From: Apostichopus japonicus
Taxonomy: Eukaryota; Echinodermata; Holothuroidea; Aspidochirotida; Stichopodidae
DNA length: 64,000 nt
Direction: 5' to 3'
Assembly: GCF_037975245.1 (NCBI RefSeq)
Contig: NC_092574.1
Location: 2,389,001 to 2,453,000, forward strand
Numbering within the stretch: position 1 is the stretch's first letter; the number at the start of each line of letters is the position of its first letter. The translations under genes were made by a program, and so were the position numbers. The notes below the pieces were generated by a model. The model did not search any database. It saw nothing but the letters and a program-made list of their open reading frames with translations, and was not told the origin of the DNA. This document shows, piece after piece, positions 52,508 to 64,000 of this stretch.

Positions 52508-55500
52508 GGTTTCTAAGTACAAGTTGTGCAAAATATTGCAATGACCTACTTCGTTTACGCGAAACAATATACCAAATAGAAACAACCCCCACCCCCCCTA
52601 AAAAAAAAACAGACAGACAAACAAACAAAGCAAAACAAATTTAAAACACCATGCATGTACATGCAGATATTAACAACAACCCCCCCCCCAAAAAAAAAAA
52701 AAAAAAAATTATATAAAATAGTGCTTCGGCGTGGAATCGAACCTAGGCAGACATGAGCATCAATTTAATCTTAAATAAATTGTGATTACTTAGCGAGAAA
52801 AAGATGAATGCAAAATGTCAATAATTAATTTGAATTATTGTATTATAAAATTGAAGACAGAAAGCTAAAATTAACAAGAGATTACGCCTCATCGAGGCCA
52901 TGGTTTCACTGAACGTTGAACATCAACCCAGTCCGAATCGACGTGAGCCCTCCATTGCAAGTCAGCTAGCCCACTTCTGGCCCGAAGGCCGGACTCTAAA
53001 CGTAATCTCCCGGATGCTTTTGCGAACTAAGGGAGGATACGGAATTGGGATCCTAGGCCCGTGTAAAAATTCCACCTTGGCGATGCCGTTATAAACAAAG
53101 CAGTGTCTGTCATCCGATCGGCGCGATTCACACAGCCTGACAACAAACACCGACGCGCAGTGCTGTCTTCCAACCGTTCAGGCCACCACGCCAGCCTGGT
53201 GATTCTTGGGTCGAAATAATACTTCCAGTTCCAGATTGTTCCAAAACAATGTGATATGAATGCGTACCGTGCCCCAATTGGAGTATTGTACATTCGCACA
53301 AAAGTTTAACCGTGAAAGAAGAAACACGAAAAACAAAAAAACAAAAACACGAAAAAAACAACCAAAAAACACACGAAAAGACAAGTAAATTAAAAGCACA
53401 CACACATACACACACAAGACGTAAAATGACTTAACGCAGTGCTTGTTTTGGCATATTTCCAGTCACCACGATCGTTTTGAATGCCTTGATGTGGAAGCAC
53501 ATAAATCAAAGTAGAGATGATGTGCAAATAAGGAGGATTGGAGGTGACACAGAGCATTTCATAAATTCTGTGTTTAAATCTGGATATGTTTCTCCGTGCG
53601 AGCAGACGGTTCAGTGTGCTTAACTTGCTCCTCTTCTAGCCCAAAGTCTAAACTGCGTCATGATATAGAAATGCGCATGCACCCTGACAGGCCAAGCCCT
53701 CAGATATCAACGGGGGAATGGGGGGGGGGGGTCTGATATGTCAGTTGACAACTTCTAGCTATACTTTAGCGGACCCAAAACGTGACGGACTTATAGTGTG
53801 TAAGATAATGGAACGATTACTTCTGGTATATGACACTTACAACAGCTATAAAATAGAAAGCTCCCGATGGATCTTTTAAAGTCCAAATTTTAAAGGGGAA
53901 AAAAAAAGAGGCAATATTTTGAGATAAAAAGACAACATTGTGAGATTTGGGGACACTGTTTTTCTTTCCTATGTCCTTATTAAGCCACCGTACAATGCTG
54001 ACATATTGTGCACACACAATTAAACTGCCGCATGCAACCATCACAGTAGTCTACTGCTGTACACATGCAAGTAAAGGTTTAGTAGCTACAGCGTGATAAT
54101 CTGACGTCTATCTTGTCCGTGCGCACATGCAAACAGTTATACAAGAGCGCTCACAAGAATATTCAGCACAAAATCAGAAGCGCGCGCTCCGAAATATTTG
54201 TCTGCATTGCATGCTGTACGTACATAATACCTCCGTGCGCGCGTGTGCGTTGATCTATATACGAGTGTTTACTATACCGTCACACACAGTGGATTTTCAA
54301 TGGAAAATATTTGTTGTCATTTTGTAGGCGTCCATATCAACACGTACTGTACTGGGCAGTTCTCTCTTCATTGCAAGCAGTGTGGTCTAGACGTTGGATA
54401 TATCTTGACGTCGTTCCTCGCCTTAATTTAGTTGTTCGAACGACTACAATGACGGCCCGGGGTTGCAGAGAAGAAAAGGACGACATTTCAAGACATCGTA
54501 AACATAACGTGATTACGGTTAGTGATATTTTACATTATCTGAAGTTGTCTGCGTGCATGTATGTCTGTCTGTGAAGTTAGCCTATGCATAGTCTGCAACG
54601 TATACCTAGTCTAGGCCTATCAGTATATATGCCTTACTTTTGACAACAGTTTTATGCACAACGAGAACAGTGTTACGTCATGGATATGTACCTATGAGCA
54701 ACTGAGGCATTTTGACGGCACTTAATGCTTTCTGGGATCAGTGTAGAAAAGTCTGTAGGAGAGTTAAAATACGTTCGGTCGGGATTGCGCCAGTAATATG
54801 TCGGTTACTTCTTGTAGGTGCCAGACGTGGCACGAGAAGTTGAGAGCGCCATCGATGGCCATCTTCTACATGTCATCTATCCATTAGCGGCAGGGCTATT
54901 ATTCACGATGTTACCATAGCAATGGAGCGTTAGATTTTAGATTCAAAACGGAGCTATTTTAAATGAATATACAAGTCCCATGGAATTGTCGTGAATTTCA
55001 TATTTGCTTTGGTCATAATACGTTAAATACAGAGTAAAAGCTAGATAAGGTAGAAATTAGATAGATTTATTCGACAATGAGTAAAGTTTACCGGTAGAAA
55101 GTCCTAGTATGTCATAATTAAATCCTCCGCGCTACTAGGTTTAATTCTCGGCTAAGTCTGCTGTATTCGCATTATCTGCTTTGTGTACCGTCATGAATAC
55201 CGCACGTTTCGATCGTTGTTAATGCACGGAGAGCTCGTGGCATTGTTTATAACGTTACCGTACCTGTTTGTATCACACTGTCTTTCAAACGCCTGCCTCA
55301 GTAAATCAGCATTTAAGAAATGTGAAGTTGTTCTAACAGGAGCATAGCTGTTTCCACACTTAACGGTTTATAATATAAAGGCTAAGTAATGACACAACAT
55401 TCCCGAAGAACAAATATTATCAAGATTGTCAGAAAAGATGTCGCGGTGGCCTTACACTGTACAAAAGAAGCATTTCTTTTTGCAGGTACAATTTTCGTCC

Positions 55501-55586
55501 TTATGTATACTTTCATTAAAATTTCCAGTGAAAGGCGACGAGCGAGACAGAAATCAAATTTACTACTCAGGTCTTAAGTACCGATT
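52508..55586 (+). repeat. Array unit 18 (3079 bp), T-to-A variant
   Basis: Tracts C7, A10, C10, A19, G12. At 55580 a T is replaced by A (AAGTTCCG to AAGTACCG), private to this unit. In the weak 61-codon frame that crosses the unit boundary it would change Phe to Tyr. Confidence 0.96.
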
Positions 55587-58500
55587 GGTTTCTAAGTACA
55601 AGTTGTGCAAAATATTGCAATGACCTACTTCGTTTACGCGAAACAATATACCAAATAGAAACAACCCCCACCCCCCCTAAAAAAAAACAGACAGACAAAC
55701 AAACAAAGCAAAACAAATTTAAAACACCATGCATGTACATGCAGATATTAACAACAACCCCCCCCCCCAAAAAAAAAAAAAAATTATATAAAATAGTGCT
55801 TCGGCGTGGAATCGAACCTAGGCAGACATGAGCATCAATTTAATCTTAAATAAATTGTGATTACTTAGCGAGAAAAAGATGAATGCAAAATGTCAATAAT
55901 TAATTTGAATTATTGTATTATAAAATTGAAGACAGAAAGCTAAAATTAACAAGAGATTACGCCTCATCGAGGCCATGGTTTCACTGAACGTTGAACATCA
56001 ACCCAGTCCGAATCGACGTGAGCCCTCCATTGCAAGTCAGCTAGCCCACTTCTGGCCCGAAGGCCGGACTCTAAACGTAATCTCCCGGATGCTTTTGCGA
56101 ACTAAGGGAGGATACGGAATTGGGATCCTAGGCCCGTGTAAAAATTCCACCTTGGCGATGCCGTTATAAACAAAGCAGTGTCTGTCATCCGATCGGCGCG
56201 ATTCACACAGCCTGACAACAAACACCGACGCGCAGTGCTGTCTTCCAACCGTTCAGGCCACCACGCCAGCCTGGTGATTCTTGGGTCGAAATAATACTTC
56301 CAGTTCCAGATTGTTCCAAAACAATGTGATATGAATGCGTACCGTGCCCCAATTGGAGTATTGTACATTCGCACAAAAGTTTAACCGTGAAAGAAGAAAC
56401 ACGAAAAACAAAAAAACAAAAACACGAAAAAAACAACCAAAAAACACACGAAAAGACAAGTAAATTAAAAGCACACACACATACACACACAAGACGTAAA
56501 ATGACTTAACGCAGTGCTTGTTTTGGCATATTTCCAGTCACCACGATCGTTTTGAATGCCTTGATGTGGAAGCACATAAATCAAAGTAGAGATGATGTGC
56601 AAATAAGGAGGATTGGAGGTGACACAGAGCATTTCATAAATTCTGTGTTTAAATCTGGATATGTTTCTCCGTGCGAGCAGACGGTTCAGTGTGCTTAACT
56701 TGCTCCTCTTCTAGCCCAAAGTCTAAACTGCGTCATGATATAGAAATGCGCATGCACCCTGACAGGCCAAGCCCTCAGATATCAACGGGGGAATGGGGGG
56801 GGGGGGGTCTGATATGTCAGTTGACAACTTCTAGCTATACTTTAGCGGACCCAAAACGTGACGGACTTATAGTGTGTAAGATAATGGAACGATTACTTCT
56901 GGTATATGACACTTACAACAGCTATAAAATAGAAAGCTCCCGATGGATCTTTTAAAGTCCAAATTTTAAAGGGGAAAAAAAAAGAGGCAATATTTTGAGA
57001 TAAAAAGACAACATTGTGAGATTTGGGGACACTGTTTTTCTTTCCTATGTCCTTATTAAGCCACCGTACAATGCTGACATATTGTGCACACACAATTAAA
57101 CTGCCGCATGCAACCATCACAGTAGTCTACTGCTGTACACATGCAAGTAAAGGTTTAGTAGCTACAGCGTGATAATCTGACGTCTATCTTGTCCGTGCGC
57201 ACATGCAAACAGTTATACAAGAGCGCTCACAAGAATATTCAGCACAAAATCAGAAGCGCGCGCTCCGAAATATTTGTCTGCATTGCATGCTGTACGTACA
57301 TAATACCTCCGTGCGCGCGTGTGCGTTGATCTATATACGAGTGTTTACTATACCGTCACACACAGTGGATTTTCAATGGAAAATATTTGTTGTCATTTTG
57401 TAGGCGTCCATATCAACACGTACTGTACTGGGCAGTTCTCTCTTCATTGCAAGCAGTGTGGTCTAGACGTTGGATATATCTTGACGTCGTTCCTCGCCTT
57501 AATTTAGTTGTTCGAACGACTACAATGACGGCCCGGGGTTGCAGAGAAGAAAAGGACGACATTTCAAGACATCGTAAACATAACGTGATTACGGTTAGTG
57601 ATATTTTACATTATCTGAAGTTGTCTGCGTGCATGTATGTCTGTCTGTGAAGTTAGCCTATGCATAGTCTGCAACGTATACCTAGTCTAGGCCTATCAGT
57701 ATATATGCCTTACTTTTGACAACAGTTTTATGCACAACGAGAACAGTGTTACGTCATGGATATGTACCTATGAGCAACTGAGGCATTTTGACGGCACTTA
57801 ATGCTTTCTGGGATCAGTGTAGAAAAGTCTGTAGGAGAGTTAAAATACGTTCGGTCGGGATTGCGCCAGTAATATGTCGGTTACTTCTTGTAGGTGCCAG
57901 ACGTGGCACGAGAAGTTGAGAGCGCCATCGATGGCCATCTTCTACATGTCATCTATCCATTAGCGGCAGGGCTATTATTCACGATGTTACCATAGCAATG
58001 GAGCGTTAGATTTTAGATTCAAAACGGAGCTATTTTAAATGAATATACAAGTCCCATGGAATTGTCGTGAATTTCATATTTGCTTTGGTCATAATACGTT
58101 AAATACAGAGTAAAAGCTAGATAAGGTAGAAATTAGATAGATTTATTCGACAATGAGTAAAGTTTACCGGTAGAAAGTCCTAGTATGTCATAATTAAATC
58201 CTCCGCGCTACTAGGTTTAATTCTCGGCTAAGTCTGCTGTATTCGCATTATCTGCTTTGTGTACCGTCATGAATACCGCACGTTTCGATCGTTGTTAATG
58301 CACGGAGAGCTCGTGGCATTGTTTATAACGTTACCGTACCTGTTTGTATCACACTGTCTTTCAAACGCCTGCCTCAGTAAATCAGCATTTAAGAAATGTG
58401 AAGTTGTTCTAACAGGAGCATAGCTGTTTCCACACTTAACGGTTTATAATATAAAGGCTAAGTAATGACACAACATTCCCGAAGAACAAATATTATCAAG

Positions 58501-58662
58501 ATTGTCAGAAAAGATGTCGCGGTGGCCTTACACTGTACAAAAGAAGCATTTCTTTTTGCAGGTACAATTTTCGTCCTTATGTATACTTTCATTAAAATTT
58601 CCAGTGAAAGGCGACGAGCGAGACAGAAATCAAATTTACTACTCAGGTCTTAAGTTCCGATT
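55587..58662 (+). repeat. Array unit 19 (3076 bp, shortest clean unit)
   Basis: Tracts C7, A9, C11, A15, G13. Its short length comes only from the tracts. Confidence 0.96.
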
Positions 58663-61600
58663 GGTTTCTAAGTACAAGTTGTGCAAAATATTGCAATGAC
58701 CTACTTCGTTTACGCGAAACAATATACCAAATAGAAACAACCCCCACCCCCCCTAAAAAAAACAGACAGACAAACAAACAAAGCAAAACAAATTTAAAAC
58801 ACCATGCATGTACATGCAGATATTAACAACAACCCCCCCCCCCCCCAAAAAAAAAAAAAAATTATATAAAATAGTGCTTCGGCGTGGAATCGAACCTAGG
58901 CAGACATGAGCATCAATTTAATCTTAAATAAATTGTGATTACTTAGCGAGAAAAAGATGAATGCAAAATGTCAATAATTAATTTGAATTATTGTATTATA
59001 AAATTGAAGACAGAAAGCTAAAATTAACAAGAGATTACGCCTCATCGAGGCCATGGTTTCACTGAACGTTGAACATCAACCCAGTCCGAATCGACGTGAG
59101 CCCTCCATTGCAAGTCAGCTAGCCCACTTCTGGCCCGAAGGCCGGACTCTAAACGTAATCTCCCGGATGCTTTTGCGAACTAAGGGAGGATACGGAATTG
59201 GGATCCTAGGCCCGTGTAAAAATTCCACCTTGGCGATGCCGTTATAAACAAAGCAGTGTCTGTCATCCGATCGGCGCGATTCACACAGCCTGACAACAAA
59301 CACCGACGCGCAGTGCTGTCTTCCAACCGTTCAGGCCACCACGCCAGCCTGGTGATTCTTGGGTCGAAATAATACTTCCAGTTCCAGATTGTTCCAAAAC
59401 AATGTGATATGAATGCGTACCGTGCCCCAATTGGAGTATTGTACATTCGCACAAAAGTTTAACCGTGAAAGAAGAAACACGAAAAACAAAAAAACAAAAA
59501 CACGAAAAAAACAACCAAAAAACACACGAAAAGACAAGTAAATTAAAAGCACACACACATACACACACAAGACGTAAAATGACTTAACGCAGTGCTTGTT
59601 TTGGCATATTTCCAGTCACCACGATCGTTTTGAATGCCTTGATGTGGAAGCACATAAATCAAAGTAGAGATGATGTGCAAATAAGGAGGATTGGAGGTGA
59701 CACAGAGCATTTCATAAATTCTGTGTTTAAATCTGGATATGTTTCTCCGTGCGAGCAGACGGTTCAGTGTGCTTAACTTGCTCCTCTTCTAGCCCAAAGT
59801 CTAAACTGCGTCATGATATAGAAATGCGCATGCACCCTGACAGGCCAAGCCCTCAGATATCAACGGGGGAATGGGGGGGGGGGGTCTGATATGTCAGTTG
59901 ACAACTTCTAGCTATACTTTAGCGGACCCAAAACGTGACGGACTTATAGTGTGTAAGATAATGGAACGATTACTTCTGGTATATGACACTTACAACAGCT
60001 ATAAAATAGAAAGCTCCCGATGGATCTTTTAAAGTCCAAATTTTAAAGGGGAAAAAAAAAGAGGCAATATTTTGAGATAAAAAGACAACATTGTGAGATT
60101 TGGGGACACTGTTTTTCTTTCCTATGTCCTTATTAAGCCACCGTACAATGCTGACATATTGTGCACACACAATTAAACTGCCGCATGCAACCATCACAGT
60201 AGTCTACTGCTGTACACATGCAAGTAAAGGTTTAGTAGCTACAGCGTGATAATCTGACGTCTATCTTGTCCGTGCGCACATGCAAACAGTTATACAAGAG
60301 CGCTCACAAGAATATTCAGCACAAAATCAGAAGCGCGCGCTCCGAAATATTTGTCTGCATTGCATGCTGTACGTACATAATACCTCCGTGCGCGCGTGTG
60401 CGTTGATCTATATACGAGTGTTTACTATACCGTCACACACAGTGGATTTTCAATGGAAAATATTTGTTGTCATTTTGTAGGCGTCCATATCAACACGTAC
60501 TGTACTGGGCAGTTCTCTCTTCATTGCAAGCAGTGTGGTCTAGACGTTGGATATATCTTGACGTCGTTCCTCGCCTTAATTTAGTTGTTCGAACGACTAC
60601 AATGACGGCCCGGGGTTGCAGAGAAGAAAAGGACGACATTTCAAGACATCGTAAACATAACGTGATTACGGTTAGTGATATTTTACATTATCTGAAGTTG
60701 TCTGCGTGCATGTATGTCTGTCTGTGAAGTTAGCCTATGCATAGTCTGCAACGTATACCTAGTCTAGGCCTATCAGTATATATGCCTTACTTTTGACAAC
60801 AGTTTTATGCACAACGAGAACAGTGTTACGTCATGGATATGTACCTATGAGCAACTGAGGCATTTTGACGGCACTTAATGCTTTCTGGGATCAGTGTAGA
60901 AAAGTCTGTAGGAGAGTTAAAATACGTTCGGTCGGGATTGCGCCAGTAATATGTCGGTTACTTCTTGTAGGTGCCAGACGTGGCACGAGAAGTTGAGAGC
61001 GCCATCGATGGCCATCTTCTACATGTCATCTATCCATTAGCGGCAGGGCTATTATTCACGATGTTACCATAGCAATGGAGCGTTAGATTTTAGATTCAAA
61101 ACGGAGCTATTTTAAATGAATATACAAGTCCCATGGAATTGTCGTGAATTTCATATTTGCTTTGGTCATAATACGTTAAATACAGAGTAAAAGCTAGATA
61201 AGGTAGAAATTAGATAGATTTATTCGACAATGAGTAAAGTTTACCGGTAGAAAGTCCTAGTATGTCATAATTAAATCCTCCGCGCTACTAGGTTTAATTC
61301 TCGGCTAAGTCTGCTGTATTCGCATTATCTGCTTTGTGTACCGTCATGAATACCGCACGTTTCGATCGTTGTTAATGCACGGAGAGCTCGTGGCATTGTT
61401 TATAACGTTACCGTACCTGTTTGTATCACACTGTCTTTCAAACGCCTGCCTCAGTAAATCAGCATTTAAGAAATGTGAAGTTGTTCTAACAGGAGCATAG
61501 CTGTTTCCACACTTAACGGTTTATAATATAAAGGCTAAGTAATGACACAACATTCCCGAAGAACAAATATTATCAAGATTGTCAGAAAAGATGTCGCGGT

Positions 61601-61739
61601 GGCCTTACACTGTACAAAAGAAGCATTTCTTTTTGCAGGTACAATTTTCGTCCTTATGTATACTTTCATTAAAATTTCCAGTGAAAGGCGACGAGCGAGA
61701 CAGAAATCAAATTTACTACTCAGGTCTTAAGTTCCGATT
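58663..61739 (+). repeat. Array unit 20 (3077 bp)
   Basis: Tracts C7, A8, C14, A15, G12. It combines the longest second C tract with the shortest first A tract. Confidence 0.96.
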
Positions 61740-61916
61740 GGTTTCTAAGTACAAGTTGTGCAAAATATTGCAATGACCTACTTCGTTTACGCGAAACAAT
61801 ATACCAAATAGAAACAACCCCCACCCCCCCCCTAAAAAAAAAAACAGACAGACAAACAAACAAAGCAAAACAAATTTAAAACACCATGCATGTACATGCA
61901 GATATTAACAACAACC

Positions 61917-61947
<31 letters not shown>

Positions 61948-64000
61948 TATAAAATAGTGCTTCGGCGTGGAATCGAACCTAGGCAGACATGAGCATCAAT
62001 TTAATCTTAAATAAATTGTGATTACTTAGCGAGAAAAAGATGAATGCAAAATGTCAATAATTAATTTGAATTATTGTATTATAAAATTGAAGACAGAAAG
62101 CTAAAATTAACAAGAGATTACGCCTCATCGAGGCCATGGTTTCACTGAACGTTGAACATCAACCCAGTCCGAATCGACGTGAGCCCTCCATTGCAAGTCA
62201 GCTAGCCCACTTCTGGCCCGAAGGCCGGACTCTAAACGTAATCTCCCGGATGCTTTTGCGAACTAAGGGAGGATACGGAATTGGGATCCTAGGCCCGTGT
62301 AAAAATTCCACCTTGGCGATGCCGTTATAAACAAAGCAGTGTCTGTCATCCGATCGGCGCGATTCACACAGCCTGACAACAAACACCGACGCGCAGTGCT
62401 GTCTTCCAACCGTTCAGGCCACCACGCCAGCCTGGTGATTCTTGGGTCGAAATAATACTTCCAGTTCCAGATTGTTCCAAAACAATGTGATATGAATGCG
62501 TACCGTGCCCCAATTGGAGTATTGTACATTCGCACAAAAGTTTAACCGTGAAAGAAGAAACACGAAAAACAAAAAAACAAAAACACGAAAAAAACAACCA
62601 AAAAACACACGAAAAGACAAGTAAATTAAAAGCACACACACATACACACACAAGACGTAAAATGACTTAACGCAGTGCTTGTTTTGGCATATTTCCAGTC
62701 ACCACGATCGTTTTGAATGCCTTGATGTGGAAGCACATAAATCAAAGTAGAGATGATGTGCAAATAAGGAGGATTGGAGGTGACACAGAGCATTTCATAA
62801 ATTCTGTGTTTAAATCTGGATATGTTTCTCCGTGCGAGCAGACGGTTCAGTGTGCTTAACTTGCTCCTCTTCTAGCCCAAAGTCTAAACTGCGTCATGAT
62901 ATAGAAATGCGCATGCACCCTGACAGGCCAAGCCCTCAGATATCAACGGGGGAATGGGGGGGGGGGGTCTGATATGTCAGTTGACAACTTCTAGCTATAC
63001 TTTAGCGGACCCAAAACGTGACGGACTTATAGTGTGTAAGATAATGGAACGATTACTTCTGGTATATGACACTTACAACAGCTATAAAATAGAAAGCTCC
63101 CGATGGATCTTTTAAAGTCCAAATTTTAAAGGGGAAAAAAAAAGAGGCAATATTTTGAGATAAAAAGACAACATTGTGAGATTTGGGGACACTGTTTTTC
63201 TTTCCTATGTCCTTATTAAGCCACCGTACAATGCTGACATATTGTGCACACACAATTAAACTGCCGCATGCAACCATCACAGTAGTCTACTGCTGTACAC
63301 ATGCAAGTAAAGGTTTAGTAGCTACAGCGTGATAATCTGACGTCTATCTTGTCCGTGCGCACATGCAAACAGTTATACAAGAGCGCTCACAAGAATATTC
63401 AGCACAAAATCAGAAGCGCGCGCTCCGAAATATTTGTCTGCATTGCATGCTGTACGTACATAATACCTCCGTGCGCGCGTGTGCGTTGATCTATATACGA
63501 GTGTTTACTATACCGTCACACACAGTGGATTTTCAATGGAAAATATTTGTTGTCATTTTGTAGGCGTCCATATCAACACGTACTGTACTGGGCAGTTCTC
63601 TCTTCATTGCAAGCAGTGTGGTCTAGACGTTGGATATATCTTGACGTCGTTCCTCGCCTTAATTTAGTTGTTCGAACGACTACAATGACGGCCCGGGGTT
63701 GCAGAGAAGAAAAGGACGACATTTCAAGACATCGTAAACATAACGTGATTACGGTTAGTGATATTTTACATTATCTGAAGTTGTCTGCGTGCATGTATGT
63801 CTGTCTGTGAAGTTAGCCTATGCATAGTCTGCAACGTATACCTAGTCTAGGCCTATCAGTATATATGCCTTACTTTTGACAACAGTTTTATGCACAACGA
63901 GAACAGTGTTACGTCATGGATATGTACCTATGAGCAACTGAGGCATTTTGACGGCACTTAATGCTTTCTGGGATCAGTGTAGAAAAGTCTGTAGGAGAGT
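61740..64000 (+). repeat. Array unit 21, truncated by window end
   Basis: The first 2261 bp of a unit. Tracts C9, A11, C12, A18, G12. The array plainly continues beyond the window. Confidence 0.96.

Larger units (their letters stand above)
1..64000 (+). repeat. Macrosatellite-like tandem array, ~3.08 kb unit, 21 units
   Basis: The same sequence recurs at a spacing of 3076-3085 bp from the first base to the last, always in the same orientation. Using window base 1 as phase, units start at 1, 3598, 6679, 9758, 12843, 15920, 19000, 22081, 25160, 28238, 31316, 34394, 37475, (in gap), 43265, 46346, 49427, 52508, 55587, 58663 and 61740. Units are near identical: I noticed only a handful of substitutions outside homopolymer runs. 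No flanking unique DNA is present. The size and head-to-tail order fit the macrosatellite class. Whether the unit is transcribed cannot be told from sequence alone. The real copy number may differ, because near-identical units are prone to collapse or expansion in assembly. Confidence 0.98.

Noticed and set aside
1-64000. CRISPR array or bacterial/phage origin
   Set aside because: The period is ~3.08 kb with no short direct repeats and spacers, and there are no cas, phage or other long genes. Sequence character is eukaryotic.
1-64000. rDNA, 5S, snRNA, spliced-leader or histone gene cluster
   Set aside because: These are the usual tandem gene arrays, but I found none of the conserved 5S, U1-U6 or SRP words and no histone-length frame in a unit.

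Overview
The whole 64 kb window is one head-to-tail tandem array, cut mid-unit at both ends. A unit of about 3.08 kb recurs 21 times in the same orientation (18 complete and gap-free, one complete but split by a gap, two facing a second gap; the last is truncated by the window end). I set unit boundaries arbitrarily at the phase of window base 1. No unique sequence is visible, so the array extends beyond both edges.

The source is almost certainly a eukaryotic nuclear genome, and an invertebrate animal is my guess. The reasons are: no reading frame reaches 100 codons anywhere in 64 kb; the unit is AT-rich with CA, ACAG/ACAA and A-rich simple repeats; it carries TATA boxes, AATAAA signals and a tRNA-type B box; and a high-copy array of multi-kilobase units fits macrosatellite DNA (compare the human 3.3 kb D4Z4 and 3.0 kb DXZ4 arrays). 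The species cannot be named from the sequence. I found no rRNA, snRNA, histone, bacterial or phage gene.

Layout of one unit, using unit 2 (3598-6678) as reference: first C/A tract with ACAG/ACAA repeat (3676-3722); 14-bp palindrome (3744-3757); second C/A tract (3772-3801); minus-strand tRNA-like Pol III promoter remnant (3802-3889); AATAAA signal and hairpins (3867-3991); more GC-rich unidentified block (about 3970-4400); impure A-rich and CA repeat (4405-4509); G5-AAT-G11 tract (4805-4823); TATA box (4939-4946); cluster of CG/CA-alternating palindromes (5211-5342); two exon-like blocks that could join into a 56-residue frame (5541-5609 and 5910-6011); a hairpin-rich stretch (5910-6017); and a second TATA box followed by a 61-codon frame (6466-6715).

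Two structural results are firm. First, in the 17 gap-free complete units (2-12 and 15-20) all length variation (3076-3085 bp) comes from five homopolymer tracts; subtracting them leaves exactly 3021 bp every time. Second, the 100-N gap at 2588-2687 is false: its flanks repeat the same 415 bp, and merging them restores exactly one 3076-bp unit. The other 100-N gap (40241-40340) hides about 472 bp if a single junction is missing. Base substitutions between units are very few, indicating recent expansion or strong homogenisation. I see no well-supported protein-coding gene, and every gene model below is offered as a weak candidate.
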